Shown here: positions 26,335-35,264 of the stretch, one piece after another | Layout of the letters: the number at the start of each line of letters is the position of its first letter | How positions within the stretch are numbered: position 1 is the first letter of the stretch | Source: Psychroflexus longus | GTDB lineage: Bacteria; Bacteroidota; Bacteroidia; Flavobacteriales; Flavobacteriaceae | Length of the DNA stretch: 64,000 nucleotides | NCBI RefSeq assembly: GCF_020164595.1 | Contig: NZ_JAIQZE010000001.1 | Coordinates: 496,001 to 560,000, forward strand | Direction of reading: 5' to 3' | Notes under the pieces: generated by a model | The model's database searches: none | What the model was told of the DNA's origin: nothing | What the model saw: the letters and a program-made list of their open reading frames with translations, nothing else | Made by a program: the position numbers and the translations under genes

Positions 26335-27072
26335 ATGGATTATAAATCAAATATAATAGTAGAACGATTGCCAAAACACATCGCCATCATTATGGATGGC
26401 AATGGACGTTGGGCAAAGAAACAAGGCTTAATGCGAGTCCGAGGTCACGAAAAAGGGACTAAAGCCGTGAGAGAAACGGTTGAAAGTTGTGCAGAGTTAG
26501 GTATTCAAAATTTAACTCTTTACGCATTTTCTACAGAAAACTGGAACCGACCAAAACTTGAAGTTCAAACCCTCATGAAACTTCTTGTATCCTCTTTAAA
26601 GGAGGAAATCAAAACTTTGCAAGAGAACAAAATAAAGCTTCAAGCCATAGGCTGTATAACTAATTTACCTTCTAAGGCTAGGAAAGAGCTCAATGAGGTT
26701 ATTGATAAAACCGCGCATAATGATCACATGACTCTCACACTTGCTTTGAGTTATGGCTCTAGAGAAGAACTTACCCAAGCTGTGAAGTTGATTAGTGAAA
26801 AGGTAAAAAATAACATAATAGATTTAGAAAGTATTGATGAATCTACAATAAATAAGCATCTTTACACCCAAAATTTACCAGACGTAGATATGATGATTCG
26901 CACGAGCGGTGAGCAGCGGATCAGTAATTTTTTACTCTGGCAAATGGCCTACGCAGAATTATATTTTACAGATGTTCTTTGGCCAGATTTCAGAAAAGAT
27001 AACCTTTTTGAAGCAATTTACGAATATCAAAAAAGAGAAAGAAGATTTGGAAAAACAAGTGAACAACTCTAA
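26335..27072 (+). CDS. uppS: isoprenyl (undecaprenyl diphosphate) synthase
   Basis: Adds cis-isoprene units to farnesyl diphosphate to make the lipid carrier for peptidoglycan, LPS and O-antigen. Active-site motif IIMDGNGRWAKKQG has D21; further on are RGHEKGTKAVRE, LTLYAFSTENWNRP and the C-terminal MIRTSGEQRISNFLLWQMAYAELYF. At 245 residues it is full length. It overlaps the start of bamA by 14 bases. Confidence 0.95.
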   Translation: MDYKSNIIVERLPKHIAIIMDGNGRWAKKQGLMRVRGHEKGTKAVRETVESCAELGIQNLTLYAFSTENWNRPKLEVQTLMKLLVSSLKEEIKTLQENKIKLQAIGCITNLPSKARKELNEVIDKTAHNDHMTLTLALSYGSREELTQAVKLISEKVKNNIIDLESIDESTINKHLYTQNLPDVDMMIRTSGEQRISNFLLWQMAYAELYFTDVLWPDFRKDNLFEAIYEYQKRERRFGKTSEQL

Positions 27073-29665
27073 GTGCTCCATATTGTTTGCTAGAACAACA
27101 CGATACATATCCGTTCTGGCCATTATATTATTTAGCGTAATTATAAACGCTCAGAATTCACCTTTAGAATCTGCCGGCAAGAAATATACTCTTGGAGAAA
27201 TAGAAGTCATTGGTTCTTCGAGCTATAACGAGCAAACTGTAATCGCTTTTACAGGTCTTAAAAAAGGAGATGAAATTTATATTCCTGGTGATAAGATAAG
27301 TAAGGTGTTGAAGAAGCTTTGGGATCTTGGCTTGTTTAGCGATATCAACTTCTATCTGAAAAATGTAGATGGTGATACTGCGGATCTGCAACTTGAAATT
27401 GTTGAGGTTCCAAAATTAAATGACGTCAAAATAAGAGGTGTAAAAAAGCGTAAACGCTCTGAAATTGTAAAAGACAATAAATTACAGAAAAACACAAAGG
27501 TCACAGAGAATTTTATAGTCAATCTGCGCAATAACCTCGAGGATAAATATAAAGAAAAAGGCTTTCTGAACGCTAAAGCAAAAATCACTACAACCCCTGT
27601 TGTAGATACCACATCCACAGATAACCTAGTGGATATGACCGTGAATATTGAACAGGGAGACAAGGTAAAAATAAGCTCTATCAATATAGAAGGTAATGAG
27701 CAATTTTCAGATTGGAAGGTAAAACGAATGATGAAGAAGACTAAGGAAAAGTTTTTCTTAAGATTCTGGAAACGTTCCAAGTTCATTGAAGATGAATATG
27801 AAGCGGATAAAGAAAGAATCATCAAAAAGTTCAAGGAAAAAGGCTATCGTGATGCGAGAGTTGTAAGTGACTCCGTGGTCGTGAATTCTGATACAGACAT
27901 AGCTGTTAATATTGAAGTGAAGGAAGGAGACCGGTATTATTTTGGAAATATTGAATTTCTAGGAAATTCTGCTTACACTGACGCCCAGCTAAATCAATTA
28001 ATGGGAATTCGTAAAGGTGATCCTTACAATGGTACCATTCTACAAAATAAGATTGCAAATAATGAAAAACCAGATGCTGATGATCTAACAAACTTGTATC
28101 AAAACAATGGATATTTGTTCTCGAACATCACTCCAGTCGAAACAAGAATATACAACGATACCATTGACTTTGAAATAAGGATTAACGAAGGGAAGATTGC
28201 TTATTTCAATGAAATTTTGGTCACTGGAAACGACAAAACCAATGATAATGTCATCTTCCGAAATTTAAGAACGCGTCCAGGACAACAATATAGCAAGCAG
28301 GATGTCATGAACACCATTCGTGAGCTTGGGCAACTTGGATTCTTTAATGCTGAAAATTTAGAGCCTAAGTTTGAAAGCGTGGATCCACAGTCGGGAACTT
28401 TAGACTTACATTACATTGTAGAGGAACAAGGCAGTAGCCAGATAGAACTACAAGGTGGTTATGGTGGTGGTGGTTTCATTGGAACGCTTGGTTTAAGGTT
28501 CAATAACTTCTCTATTAAAAATCTTTTCAATAAAGAGGCTTACAAACCTGTACCTATGGGAGACGGACAATCACTTTCGCTGAGGGCTCAGGCAAGTATC
28601 GCTTTCCAAAATTATAGCTTGTCGTTCGTTGAGCCTTGGCTTGGTGGTAAAAAACCGGTACAACTCTCGGTGTCTTTATCTCAAACCATTCAGTTTTTAT
28701 TTAATCCGTTAACGAGAAGAGCAGATAACGACAGAAGTTTTACTATTTCTGGAATAAATGTAGGTTTTGCAAAACGTCTGAGAGAACCGGATCAAAACTT
28801 TACTTTGTCCACCAGTGTAGGTTATCAAAATTTTCAGTTGAACAACTACAACATAGGATTATTCAATTTTCCAAATGGATTTTCAAATAACCTATCTTTT
28901 ACTGTAGGACTCAACAGAAACAATACGTTTACCAACCCAATTTTCCCAATGGGTGGTTCTGAGTTTGACTTTTCTGTCAAATTCACTTTACCTTACTCTG
29001 CATTCAACGATGTAGATTATGGACAACTTAGAGCTGAAAGAGATGAAGCTCTTGCAACGAATGATAATGAAGCCCTAGCAAGAATTGATCAGCAGAGATT
29101 TAATTGGCTGGAATTTTATAAAGTTAAGTTTAGTGGGGACTGGTACAATAATCTGTTTGATAAATTAGTTTTAAGAACACGATTTGAATACGGTTTCCTT
29201 GGAGCTTATAACAATGACAGAGGTATCCCTCCATTTGAGCGTTTCTTCTTGGGAGGTGATGGCCTTGCAGGTTTTGCTCTGGATGGTCGTGAAATTGTGG
29301 CTTTGAGAGGTTATCCTAACCAATCTATATTGCCAAGAACAAGAACTGTTGGCGGAGAAGAAAGTTTCAACGACGGTGCTTCCATCTATAACAAATACAC
29401 AATGGAATTGAGATACCCTATCACTTTAAAGCCAACGGCATCCATTTATGGTCTTGCCTTTTTGGAAGGTGGTGCTACGTTCGATCAGTTTAAAGATTTT
29501 ACGCCATTTGAAATGAGTCGTTCTGCTGGTGCAGGTTTACGAATTTTCATGCCTGCTTTTGGTCTTTTAGGTATTGACTTTGGATATGGATTTGACCCAA
29601 TACCAGGATCGAACACCGGTGCAAATGGATGGGAAACGCATTTTATTATTGGGCAACAATTTTAA
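27059..29665 (+). CDS. bamA: outer-membrane protein assembly factor BamA
   Basis: Omp85 protein that folds and inserts outer-membrane beta-barrels. After a signal peptide (ISVLAIILFSVIINAQ) come five POTRA repeats (to about residue 420; repeated G-N-x(4)-D/K patterns such as INIEGNEQFSDWKVKRMM and IEFLGNSAYTDAQL). A C-terminal 16-strand barrel carries the L6 motif region FLGGDGLAGF.LDGRE..ALRGY and ends in an aromatic residue (FIIGQQF). The frame is open from 26909, but that part is out-of-frame uppS sequence. No ATG precedes the signal peptide, so I take the GTG at 27059; TTG at 27047 is possible. Confidence 0.92.
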   Translation: MNNSKCSILFARTTRYISVLAIILFSVIINAQNSPLESAGKKYTLGEIEVIGSSSYNEQTVIAFTGLKKGDEIYIPGDKISKVLKKLWDLGLFSDINFYLKNVDGDTADLQLEIVEVPKLNDVKIRGVKKRKRSEIVKDNKLQKNTKVTENFIVNLRNNLEDKYKEKGFLNAKAKITTTPVVDTTSTDNLVDMTVNIEQGDKVKISSINIEGNEQFSDWKVKRMMKKTKEKFFLRFWKRSKFIEDEYEADKERIIKKFKEKGYRDARVVSDSVVVNSDTDIAVNIEVKEGDRYYFGNIEFLGNSAYTDAQLNQLMGIRKGDPYNGTILQNKIANNEKPDADDLTNLYQNNGYLFSNITPVETRIYNDTIDFEIRINEGKIAYFNEILVTGNDKTNDNVIFRNLRTRPGQQYSKQDVMNTIRELGQLGFFNAENLEPKFESVDPQSGTLDLHYIVEEQGSSQIELQGGYGGGGFIGTLGLRFNNFSIKNLFNKEAYKPVPMGDGQSLSLRAQASIAFQNYSLSFVEPWLGGKKPVQLSVSLSQTIQFLFNPLTRRADNDRSFTISGINVGFAKRLREPDQNFTLSTSVGYQNFQLNNYNIGLFNFPNGFSNNLSFTVGLNRNNTFTNPIFPMGGSEFDFSVKFTLPYSAFNDVDYGQLRAERDEALATNDNEALARIDQQRFNWLEFYKVKFSGDWYNNLFDKLVLRTRFEYGFLGAYNNDRGIPPFERFFLGGDGLAGFALDGREIVALRGYPNQSILPRTRTVGGEESFNDGASIYNKYTMELRYPITLKPTASIYGLAFLEGGATFDQFKDFTPFEMSRSAGAGLRIFMPAFGLLGIDFGYGFDPIPGSNTGANGWETHFIIGQQF

Positions 29666-29696
29666 AAGATGGCACAGTTTTTAATACATTAGAGAT

Positions 29697-30500
29697 ATGA
29701 AGTTTTTGAAATACCTTTTATTCTTAAGTATATTTTCTTTCTCCATGTCTGGTCAAGGTGGCTTGAAAATAGCTTATGTTGATATGGATTACGTATTGGA
29801 AAAACTTCCAGAATATAAGCAAGCTTCAAATCAACTGGACATGAAAGCTCAGCAATGGAGAACTGAGATTGAAGGCAAGCAAAATGAAATCAATAAACTA
29901 AAAGCTGAACTCGAAAATGAAAGACCTCTTCTTACTTCTGAACTTATTCAGGACATGGAAGATGAAATCAGTTTTTTAGAAAATAAATTACTTGAGTACC
30001 GCAACAAACGCTTTGGCGTTTCTGGCGATTTTATTGTTCAGAAAAGACAATTAATTCAACCCATTCAAGATCAGGTTTTTAATGCCATTCAAGAAATTGG
30101 AGATAGTAGAGATTATGATTTTATTTTTGAAAACTCTGCAGATGCTTTACTTTTGTTTTCAGCTAGGAGACATGATTTAAGTGAAGTCATTTTAAAACTG
30201 ATCAACAGGAATTCCAGAGGTGCAGGTGCAGAAACTGCAGATGTAATAGAAGAGCTAGAGGACTATAAATCTGTTGAGAAGGCAGAAGAAGACGAAATTA
30301 AAAAAGAAGAACAGGCGCTTAAAGAAGAGGAGCGTAAAAGCGAAAGAGAAGCTCTTATTGATGAACGCCAAAGAAAAAGAGATTCCTTAAGAGATGCTAG
30401 ACAACGTGAGTTTGAAAAACGAAGAGCTAGAATATTAAAAGAACGAGAAGAAAGACAAAGAGAAAGAGACTCTATAAAAAACGCAAGAGAAAATAATTAA
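29697..30500 (+). CDS. OmpH/Skp-family periplasmic chaperone, long form
   Basis: Skp-like holdase that escorts outer-membrane proteins to BamA. Signal peptide MKFLKYLLFLSIFSFSMSGQ, then the family start GLKIAYVDMDYVLEKLPEYK and a coiled-coil body to about 165. The C-terminal 75 residues extend beyond the usual Skp length and are a highly charged Glu/Arg/Lys helix (EEERKSEREALIDERQRKRD). The gene lies 31 bases after bamA and is followed by a second, shorter skp, as in other Bacteroidetes. Confidence 0.88.
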   Translation: MKFLKYLLFLSIFSFSMSGQGGLKIAYVDMDYVLEKLPEYKQASNQLDMKAQQWRTEIEGKQNEINKLKAELENERPLLTSELIQDMEDEISFLENKLLEYRNKRFGVSGDFIVQKRQLIQPIQDQVFNAIQEIGDSRDYDFIFENSADALLLFSARRHDLSEVILKLINRNSRGAGAETADVIEELEDYKSVEKAEEDEIKKEEQALKEEERKSEREALIDERQRKRDSLRDARQREFEKRRARILKEREERQRERDSIKNARENN

Positions 30501-30528
30501 TTATAATCACTAAACTAAAAATTAAGAA

Positions 30529-31038
30529 ATGAGAACATTAAAAACAATTGTAATAGCCTTGGTATTGTCTTTTGGATTGATGGCAAGCACAAATGCACAG
30601 TCTAAAATTGCACACATTAACTCTCAGGAATTTGTTCAAAACTTACCAAGCTACAAATCTGCAATGTCAGAACTCGATCAACGCGAGAAAACTTACCGTA
30701 AGGAGATAGACGACTTGCTAAAAGAAGCGCAAAAAACTAATGAGCGTTACCAAAGAGAAGCAAGTACTAAAACTGAAGAAGAGAATCAAAAAAGAGCTAT
30801 GGAGCTTCAGGAAATGCAACAGTCTATTCAGGAGTACAGACAAACTGCCTCTGAGGACCTTCAGAAAAAACAGGAGGAATTGATGAGACCTGTTCTTGAG
30901 AGAGCAAGAGAAGTCATTCAGAATGTGGCTAGAGAAAAGGGATACGATTATGTATTGGATTCTTCACTAGGTTCTGGCGTATTGATGGCAGATGGTTACG
31001 ACTTGATGCAGGACGCTAAAGTTGCTATAGGAGAGTAA
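30529..31038 (+). CDS. OmpH/Skp-family periplasmic chaperone, short form
   Basis: Standard-length 169-residue Skp homologue. Signal peptide ends at ASTNAQ, followed by SKIAHINSQEFVQNLPSYKSAM and a long coiled coil, then the hydrophobic C-terminal strand KGYDYVLDSSLGSGVLMADG. Probably forms the trimeric jellyfish-shaped holdase. It closes the porG-bamA cluster and is followed by a strong terminator. Confidence 0.92.
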   Translation: MRTLKTIVIALVLSFGLMASTNAQSKIAHINSQEFVQNLPSYKSAMSELDQREKTYRKEIDDLLKEAQKTNERYQREASTKTEEENQKRAMELQEMQQSIQEYRQTASEDLQKKQEELMRPVLERAREVIQNVAREKGYDYVLDSSLGSGVLMADGYDLMQDAKVAIGE

Positions 31039-31062
31039 TTCAATTTACTTTATAATTCATAC

Positions 31063-31091
31063 AAAAAGACCATCTTTGTGATGGTCTTTTT
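31063..31091 (+). terminator. terminator of the porG-bamA-skp cluster
   Basis: Twelve-base-pair stem AAAAAGACCATC (31063-31074) / GATGGTCTTTTT (31080-31091) with a five-base loop and a T-rich tail that runs to within a few bases of the murI ATG. Confidence 0.9.
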
Positions 31092-31099
31092 ATTTTAAT

Positions 31100-31888
31100 A
31101 TGTCTCAACAACCCATTATTTTATTTGATTCTGGCGTAGGAGGAACTTCTATTCTAAAGGAATTAGTAGAGCTTTTACCCCAAGAAAATTTCATCTATCT
31201 GGCCGATAGTAAAAATGCTCCCTACGGAGAACGAACAACCCGAGACATCATAAATCTGAGTGTAAAAAACACAGAGCTTGCATTGAGCATGCAGGCAAAA
31301 CTAATTGTGGTCGCCTGCAATACAGCTACTACCAATGCCATCTCTCACTTAAGATTAAATTATCAACTCCCTTTCATAGGAATAGAACCCGCTATAAAAC
31401 CTGCAGCCCTACATTCTGAAGTCAGAAGAATCGGAGTATTGGCTACCAAAGGAACTTTAAGTAGCGAGCTGTTTAAACAAACCTCAGAAGCCTTTACACA
31501 GGGAATAGATGTTATTGAAGTCATTGGAAAGGGTATTGTTGAAGCTGTTGAAGGAGGCTGGACTAAAGATGAAAAGTTTATAAAACAATTGGAAAAACAA
31601 TTACAGCCTTTTATACACCAAAGTATTGATTACCTGGTTTTAGGCTGCACTCATTTCCCATACATCATCCCTCAACTAAAACATCTTCTACCTTCTCATG
31701 TTAAAATTATTGATTCTGGTAGAGCAGTCGCAAAACAGACTGAAGCCGTGTTGAGAAAAAACAAGCTTAAAACCTCTTCAAAAACAGAAGGACAAGTTCA
31801 GGTGTATACCAATGCAGATAATGTTTATCATGTTAAGGAGCTCGTCAAAGAAATTCACAATGTGGAAGTAAAACAGATGGATTTTTAA
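31100..31888 (+). CDS. murI: glutamate racemase
   Basis: Makes D-glutamate for peptidoglycan. The two catalytic cysteines are C73 in VVACNTATTNA and C183 in LGCTHFPYI; the N-terminal FDSGVGGTSI (9-18) supplies the Asp-Ser pair. At 262 residues it is complete. It begins only nine bases after the preceding terminator hairpin. Its stop codon interlocks tail-to-tail (4 bases) with the convergent porP/sprF gene. Confidence 0.95.
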   Translation: MSQQPIILFDSGVGGTSILKELVELLPQENFIYLADSKNAPYGERTTRDIINLSVKNTELALSMQAKLIVVACNTATTNAISHLRLNYQLPFIGIEPAIKPAALHSEVRRIGVLATKGTLSSELFKQTSEAFTQGIDVIEVIGKGIVEAVEGGWTKDEKFIKQLEKQLQPFIHQSIDYLVLGCTHFPYIIPQLKHLLPSHVKIIDSGRAVAKQTEAVLRKNKLKTSSKTEGQVQVYTNADNVYHVKELVKEIHNVEVKQMDF

Positions 31889-32961
31889 TAGTTTACTGCT
31901 GGACAAACACAGGTTTGGCGTTTTCTGTTTTCTCCAAAATCGTAACCAATAGTGATCTGGTGAAAACCAGAAGTTGAGATAACTTCAGAAAATGCCTGAT
32001 GAGAATAGGTGTAAGCCACCATGAACCGATTGTAATTGAACCCAACAAATGGCGAAATATATTGTAAGTTTTGTGATTCTGCTTGATTTCCTGGTGCTGT
32101 AAAATCGATACCGTCCAGAGCTCTTCTATATGAAACTCCACCCCAAACCTGGCCTACATTAAGTTGATAGTAAGCTTTTGCGTTTATATCCACATTAGAC
32201 TGATTTATCGCTTCTCTATGCTGGAAAAACAGGGAAGGTTCAAAAATCCACCGAGACTGAAGGGACGAAATAGTGTAGCCTACTGAAGCCAAATATTGAC
32301 GCTGATTTTCAGACTCAAATACTTCAGAAAAGACCCTTCGCTGTTGAGGGAGAATGTTTTTCAAGGTGAGGTGTGCAAAAAAATCTAAAAAGAAATAAGA
32401 AACTCCAAAGTCAACATTAAAAATTGTTTCAGACTGTTGAGAACCATCAATTGCTGGATCTGGAGTTCCTATTAAATTGAGACCCCTTTGGTCCAGGCGG
32501 TCCTGAACCACACCAGCACTCAAACCAAAAGAAAGTTGATTGATGTCTGCAGTAGACCTTGAAAACATGAGATGGTAAGCAAAGGTAGCGTAAGCGGCTT
32601 GTTGCGAAAATCGACCATTGGAATCGTTATAAAATATACCACCTAAACCCACTTTATCGTTTATTCTTCCATTTACACTCATGGTTTGTAAGCTCGGAGC
32701 ATCATCAACATCAAACCATTGTTGCCTTGCCGTAAGTCTTATCTTATTAAAATTAGAGGCCCCTGCCATTGATGGATGGACCAAATAATAATTGTCCGTC
32801 AGATAATCGGAATATATTGGCAAACTCAAGTTTTGAGAATATGCAACATTAGGAGTCATTGCAACAATTAATAAAAAAATTGCTGCAGATAATTTTTGAA
32901 GTAGAAATGAGAAATTTATCAAGTTCAAAAATGATTTTCTAGAAGATGATCTAATAACCAA
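31885..32961 (-). CDS. PorP/SprF-family type IX secretion membrane protein
   Basis: Outer-membrane barrel of 358 residues, family of SprF and PorP, which anchor or assist export of large type IX cargo such as adhesins. A signal segment lies near residues 24-43 (AAIFLLIVAMTPNVAYSQ). It is followed by the hallmark opening LPIYSDYLTDNYYLVHPSMAGASNFNKIRLTARQQW (residues 47 onward, in part) and the repeated strand pattern GLGGIFYND / YATFAYHLMFS. The C-terminus has a CxCP-type ending (TCVCPAVNY). Usually such genes follow a giant cargo gene; here none is adjacent, so this copy is an orphan. Confidence 0.85.
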   Translation of the reverse strand: MVIRSSSRKSFLNLINFSFLLQKLSAAIFLLIVAMTPNVAYSQNLSLPIYSDYLTDNYYLVHPSMAGASNFNKIRLTARQQWFDVDDAPSLQTMSVNGRINDKVGLGGIFYNDSNGRFSQQAAYATFAYHLMFSRSTADINQLSFGLSAGVVQDRLDQRGLNLIGTPDPAIDGSQQSETIFNVDFGVSYFFLDFFAHLTLKNILPQQRRVFSEVFESENQRQYLASVGYTISSLQSRWIFEPSLFFQHREAINQSNVDINAKAYYQLNVGQVWGGVSYRRALDGIDFTAPGNQAESQNLQYISPFVGFNYNRFMVAYTYSHQAFSEVISTSGFHQITIGYDFGENRKRQTCVCPAVNY

Positions 32962-33087
32962 ATATATATTTTATTGTTCTTCATCTATAATATTTGCTTT
33001 CAATCCTAAAAAGTTTAAAACTTCACAATTAGATAGTTTTAACTGCTAATAGAAACTAAATTAGATCAATTCGAAACTATTGTTTTG

Positions 33088-33095
33088 TAATTTTG
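33088..33095 (+). promoter_or_regulatory. -7 box upstream of the NifU-like gene
   Basis: TAATTTTG fits TAnnTTTG and lies 15 bases before the ATG at 33111. A TTG at the correct spacing is not evident. Confidence 0.4.
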
Positions 33096-33110
33096 TAGAA
33101 AATTAGGATT

Positions 33111-34022
33111 ATGTCAAATTATACAGTAGAAATAAAGCCAACCAACAAGCCTTCCATACTAAAGTTTGAGTTCAATGAATTTCTGACTAAGCAAAAAGGC
33201 TACGAATATCATAATATTGAAGAGGCCATCAAGTCACCTATAGCTTCGCAACTGTTTTACCTTCCATTTGTAAAGACCGTTTACATTTCTCAAAATTTTA
33301 TTGCTATTGAGAAATTCAATATTGTTGAATGGGAAGACGTACAAGATGAAGTCGCAGAACAGCTATTAAAGCACCTCAATGAAGGTGGAGAAATAGTTAA
33401 GGAAGAAGAAGCAGAGTCTACCAAAAAAGTTCCGGTTACGGTTTATGCCGAAAGCACACCAAATCCTTCGGTGATGAAGTTTGTAGCCAACAAAAAACTA
33501 GTATTGGAATCTGCAGAATTCAAAACAATTGATGATGCCGACCGTTCCCCTTTGGCCCAGAAATTATTTCACTTCCCCTTCGTAAAAGAGGTGTTTATGG
33601 ATGAGAATTACATTTCCATCAACAAATACGACATGGCCGAGTGGGACATGATCACTAATGAGCTCCGAGGGTTTATAAAAGATTATATTGAAGAAGGCGG
33701 AACCATTTTAAAAACTGGATCTGTTTCAAAAGAGAAATCTGAAGAATCTTCTTCACCAAAAATTGACACTTCCAACCTGGACGACGTATCTAAAGAAATC
33801 GTTCAGATTTTAGAAGAATATGTAAAACCAGCTGTAGCGAGTGATGGTGGGAATATCGTATTTAAGTCTTACAACAAAGAATCCAAAGACGTAGAAGTCA
33901 TCCTGCAAGGCGCTTGTAGTGGATGCCCTTCCTCGACAATCACTTTGAAAAACGGAATTGAAACCATGCTTAAGGAAATGCTTCAAGGTAAAATCAATAA
34001 TGTTGTGGCTTTTAACGGCTAG
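33111..34022 (+). CDS. NifU/Nfu-family iron-sulfur scaffold with duplicated N-domain
   Basis: Iron-sulfur cluster carrier of 303 residues. Two Nfu N-terminal domains stand in tandem, about 5-95 and 108-198, each with the pattern E.TPNPS.xKF or its relative TNKPSILKF, followed by SPxAxxLFxxPFVKxVxxxxNxIxIxKxxxxEW. The C-terminal NifU domain (225-303) has the cluster-binding pair C269-x2-C272 in [18 protein letters not shown]. It is thus the Nfu type with an extra N-domain. Its 3' end interlocks by 4 bases with convergent lpxB. Confidence 0.9.
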   Translation: MSNYTVEIKPTNKPSILKFEFNEFLTKQKGYEYHNIEEAIKSPIASQLFYLPFVKTVYISQNFIAIEKFNIVEWEDVQDEVAEQLLKHLNEGGEIVKEEEAESTKKVPVTVYAESTPNPSVMKFVANKKLVLESAEFKTIDDADRSPLAQKLFHFPFVKEVFMDENYISINKYDMAEWDMITNELRGFIKDYIEEGGTILKTGSVSKEKSEESSSPKIDTSNLDDVSKEIVQILEEYVKPAVASDGGNIVFKSYNKESKDVEVILQGACSGCPSSTITLKNGIETMLKEMLQGKINNVVAFNG

Positions 34023-35134
34023 TCAAAACTATTTACAATCAACTCGGCGGTTCGGCGACTTGCGCCTACACCGCCGAGTTTAGTTTTTAACTCTTTATAA
34101 TCGCTTAACATTTTTTCTCTGCCTTTTGAGTCGAGTATTTTATCCAATTCTAATTTGAGTTGTTTTGATGTCAATTCAGTTTGAATCAATTCTTTCACCA
34201 CTTCCCGATTCATAATCAAGTTCACAAGTGAGATATAATCCAATTTCACAATTTGTTTAGCGATCCAGTAAGAAATCAGGTTTCCTTTGTAGCAAACTAC
34301 TTCCGGCACTTCAAACAAGGCTGTCTCGAGGGTCGCTGTCCCCGAAGTCACCAATGCCGCATGAGATTTGCTCAATAAATTATAGGTGTCATTAGTAATG
34401 AATTTTACTTCGGAATTTGATACTACTGACTTATAAAATTCTTCATCTTGGCTTGGTGCTCCTGCGATGATAAATTGATACTTCGGGTAATCGCGAACTA
34501 CTGAAAGCATTACTGAAAGCATTACAGATATCTCCTGTTTGCGGCTTCCTGGAAGCAAAGCGATAATTGGTTTATCGTCCAGGTCGTGCTTATTTTTAAA
34601 CTCTTCAAAACTGATTTCCTTACGCTTTTCAATTTGATCTAAAAGCGGATGTCCTACAAAGTGGACATCAAAATCATGCTTTCCTTCATAAAATTCTTTT
34701 TCAAAAGGAAGAATGACATACATGTGGTCTACGTCTCTTTTGATGTCTTTAATCCTACTTTCTTTCCAGGCCCAAATTTGAGGGGACACATAGTAATGTG
34801 TCGCAATACCTTGCTGCTTTGCCCATTTTGCAATCCTCATGTTAAAGCCAGGATAGTCGACAAAAATGATAGCATCGGGCTGATTTTTAGAAATATCAGC
34901 TTTACAGAGCTTGATGTTGCTTAGTATGGTTTTCAAGTTCGTGATCACTTCCCAGAAACCCATAAAAGCCAAATCTCGATAATGTTTTACCAATATCCCT
35001 CCTACTTCAGCCATAAGGTCGCCTCCCCAGAATCTAAATTCTGCAGAACTATCTTTTTCCAGTAAAGCTTGCATCAAATTTGAGGCGTGAAGGTCACCTG
35101 AAGCTTCACCAGCTATAATATAATATTTCATCAA
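34019..35134 (-). CDS. lpxB: lipid-A-disaccharide synthase
   Basis: GT-B glycosyltransferase (family 19) joining UDP-diacylglucosamine to lipid X in lipid A synthesis, at the inner membrane. Recognisable segments are [18 protein letters not shown] (4-21), [36 protein letters not shown] and [15 protein letters not shown]. At 371 residues it is full length. The mature enzyme indicates a lipid A-bearing outer membrane. The last 20 codons contain the convergent gene's terminator hairpin. Confidence 0.94.
   Translation of the reverse strand: MMKYYIIAGEASGDLHASNLMQALLEKDSSAEFRFWGGDLMAEVGGILVKHYRDLAFMGFWEVITNLKTILSNIKLCKADISKNQPDAIIFVDYPGFNMRIAKWAKQQGIATHYYVSPQIWAWKESRIKDIKRDVDHMYVILPFEKEFYEGKHDFDVHFVGHPLLDQIEKRKEISFEEFKNKHDLDDKPIIALLPGSRKQEISVMLSVMLSVVRDYPKYQFIIAGAPSQDEEFYKSVVSNSEVKFITNDTYNLLSKSHAALVTSGTATLETALFEVPEVVCYKGNLISYWIAKQIVKLDYISLVNLIMNREVVKELIQTELTSKQLKLELDKILDSKGREKMLSDYKELKTKLGGVGASRRTAELIVNSFD
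34041..34080 (+). terminator. GC-rich hairpin inside the lpxB 3' end, likely terminator of the Nfu gene
   Basis: Eleven-base-pair stem AACTCGGCGGT (34041-34051) / ACCGCCGAGTT (34070-34080), with a further inner GGCG/CGCC pairing, followed on the plus strand by TTAGTTTTTAA. It begins 18 bases after the Nfu stop codon, within lpxB coding sequence on the other strand. Confidence 0.65.
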
Positions 35135-35209
35135 GTTTTGTAATAAGATCGATTAACGAAATTACAATAAAATAAGCAGTAGACCTTAAGCTAAGGGTCA
35201 AGTTCATAC

Positions 35210-35238
35210 TTGAGTTCCTGTGGGATTTGCTACATTTG
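35210..35238 (+). promoter_or_regulatory. promoter of yicC-gmk-nadD
   Basis: TTG (35210-35212), 18-base spacer, TACATTTG (35231-35238): an exact Bacteroidetes consensus 26 bases before the yicC ATG. Confidence 0.65.
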
Positions 35239-35264
35239 CAAAATCTTTTTAAGACAAAGAATTT

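Noticed and set aside
26909-27058. Upstream extension of the bamA frame
   Set aside because: The extra 50 codons are uppS sequence read in another frame and would push the signal peptide into the middle of the protein.
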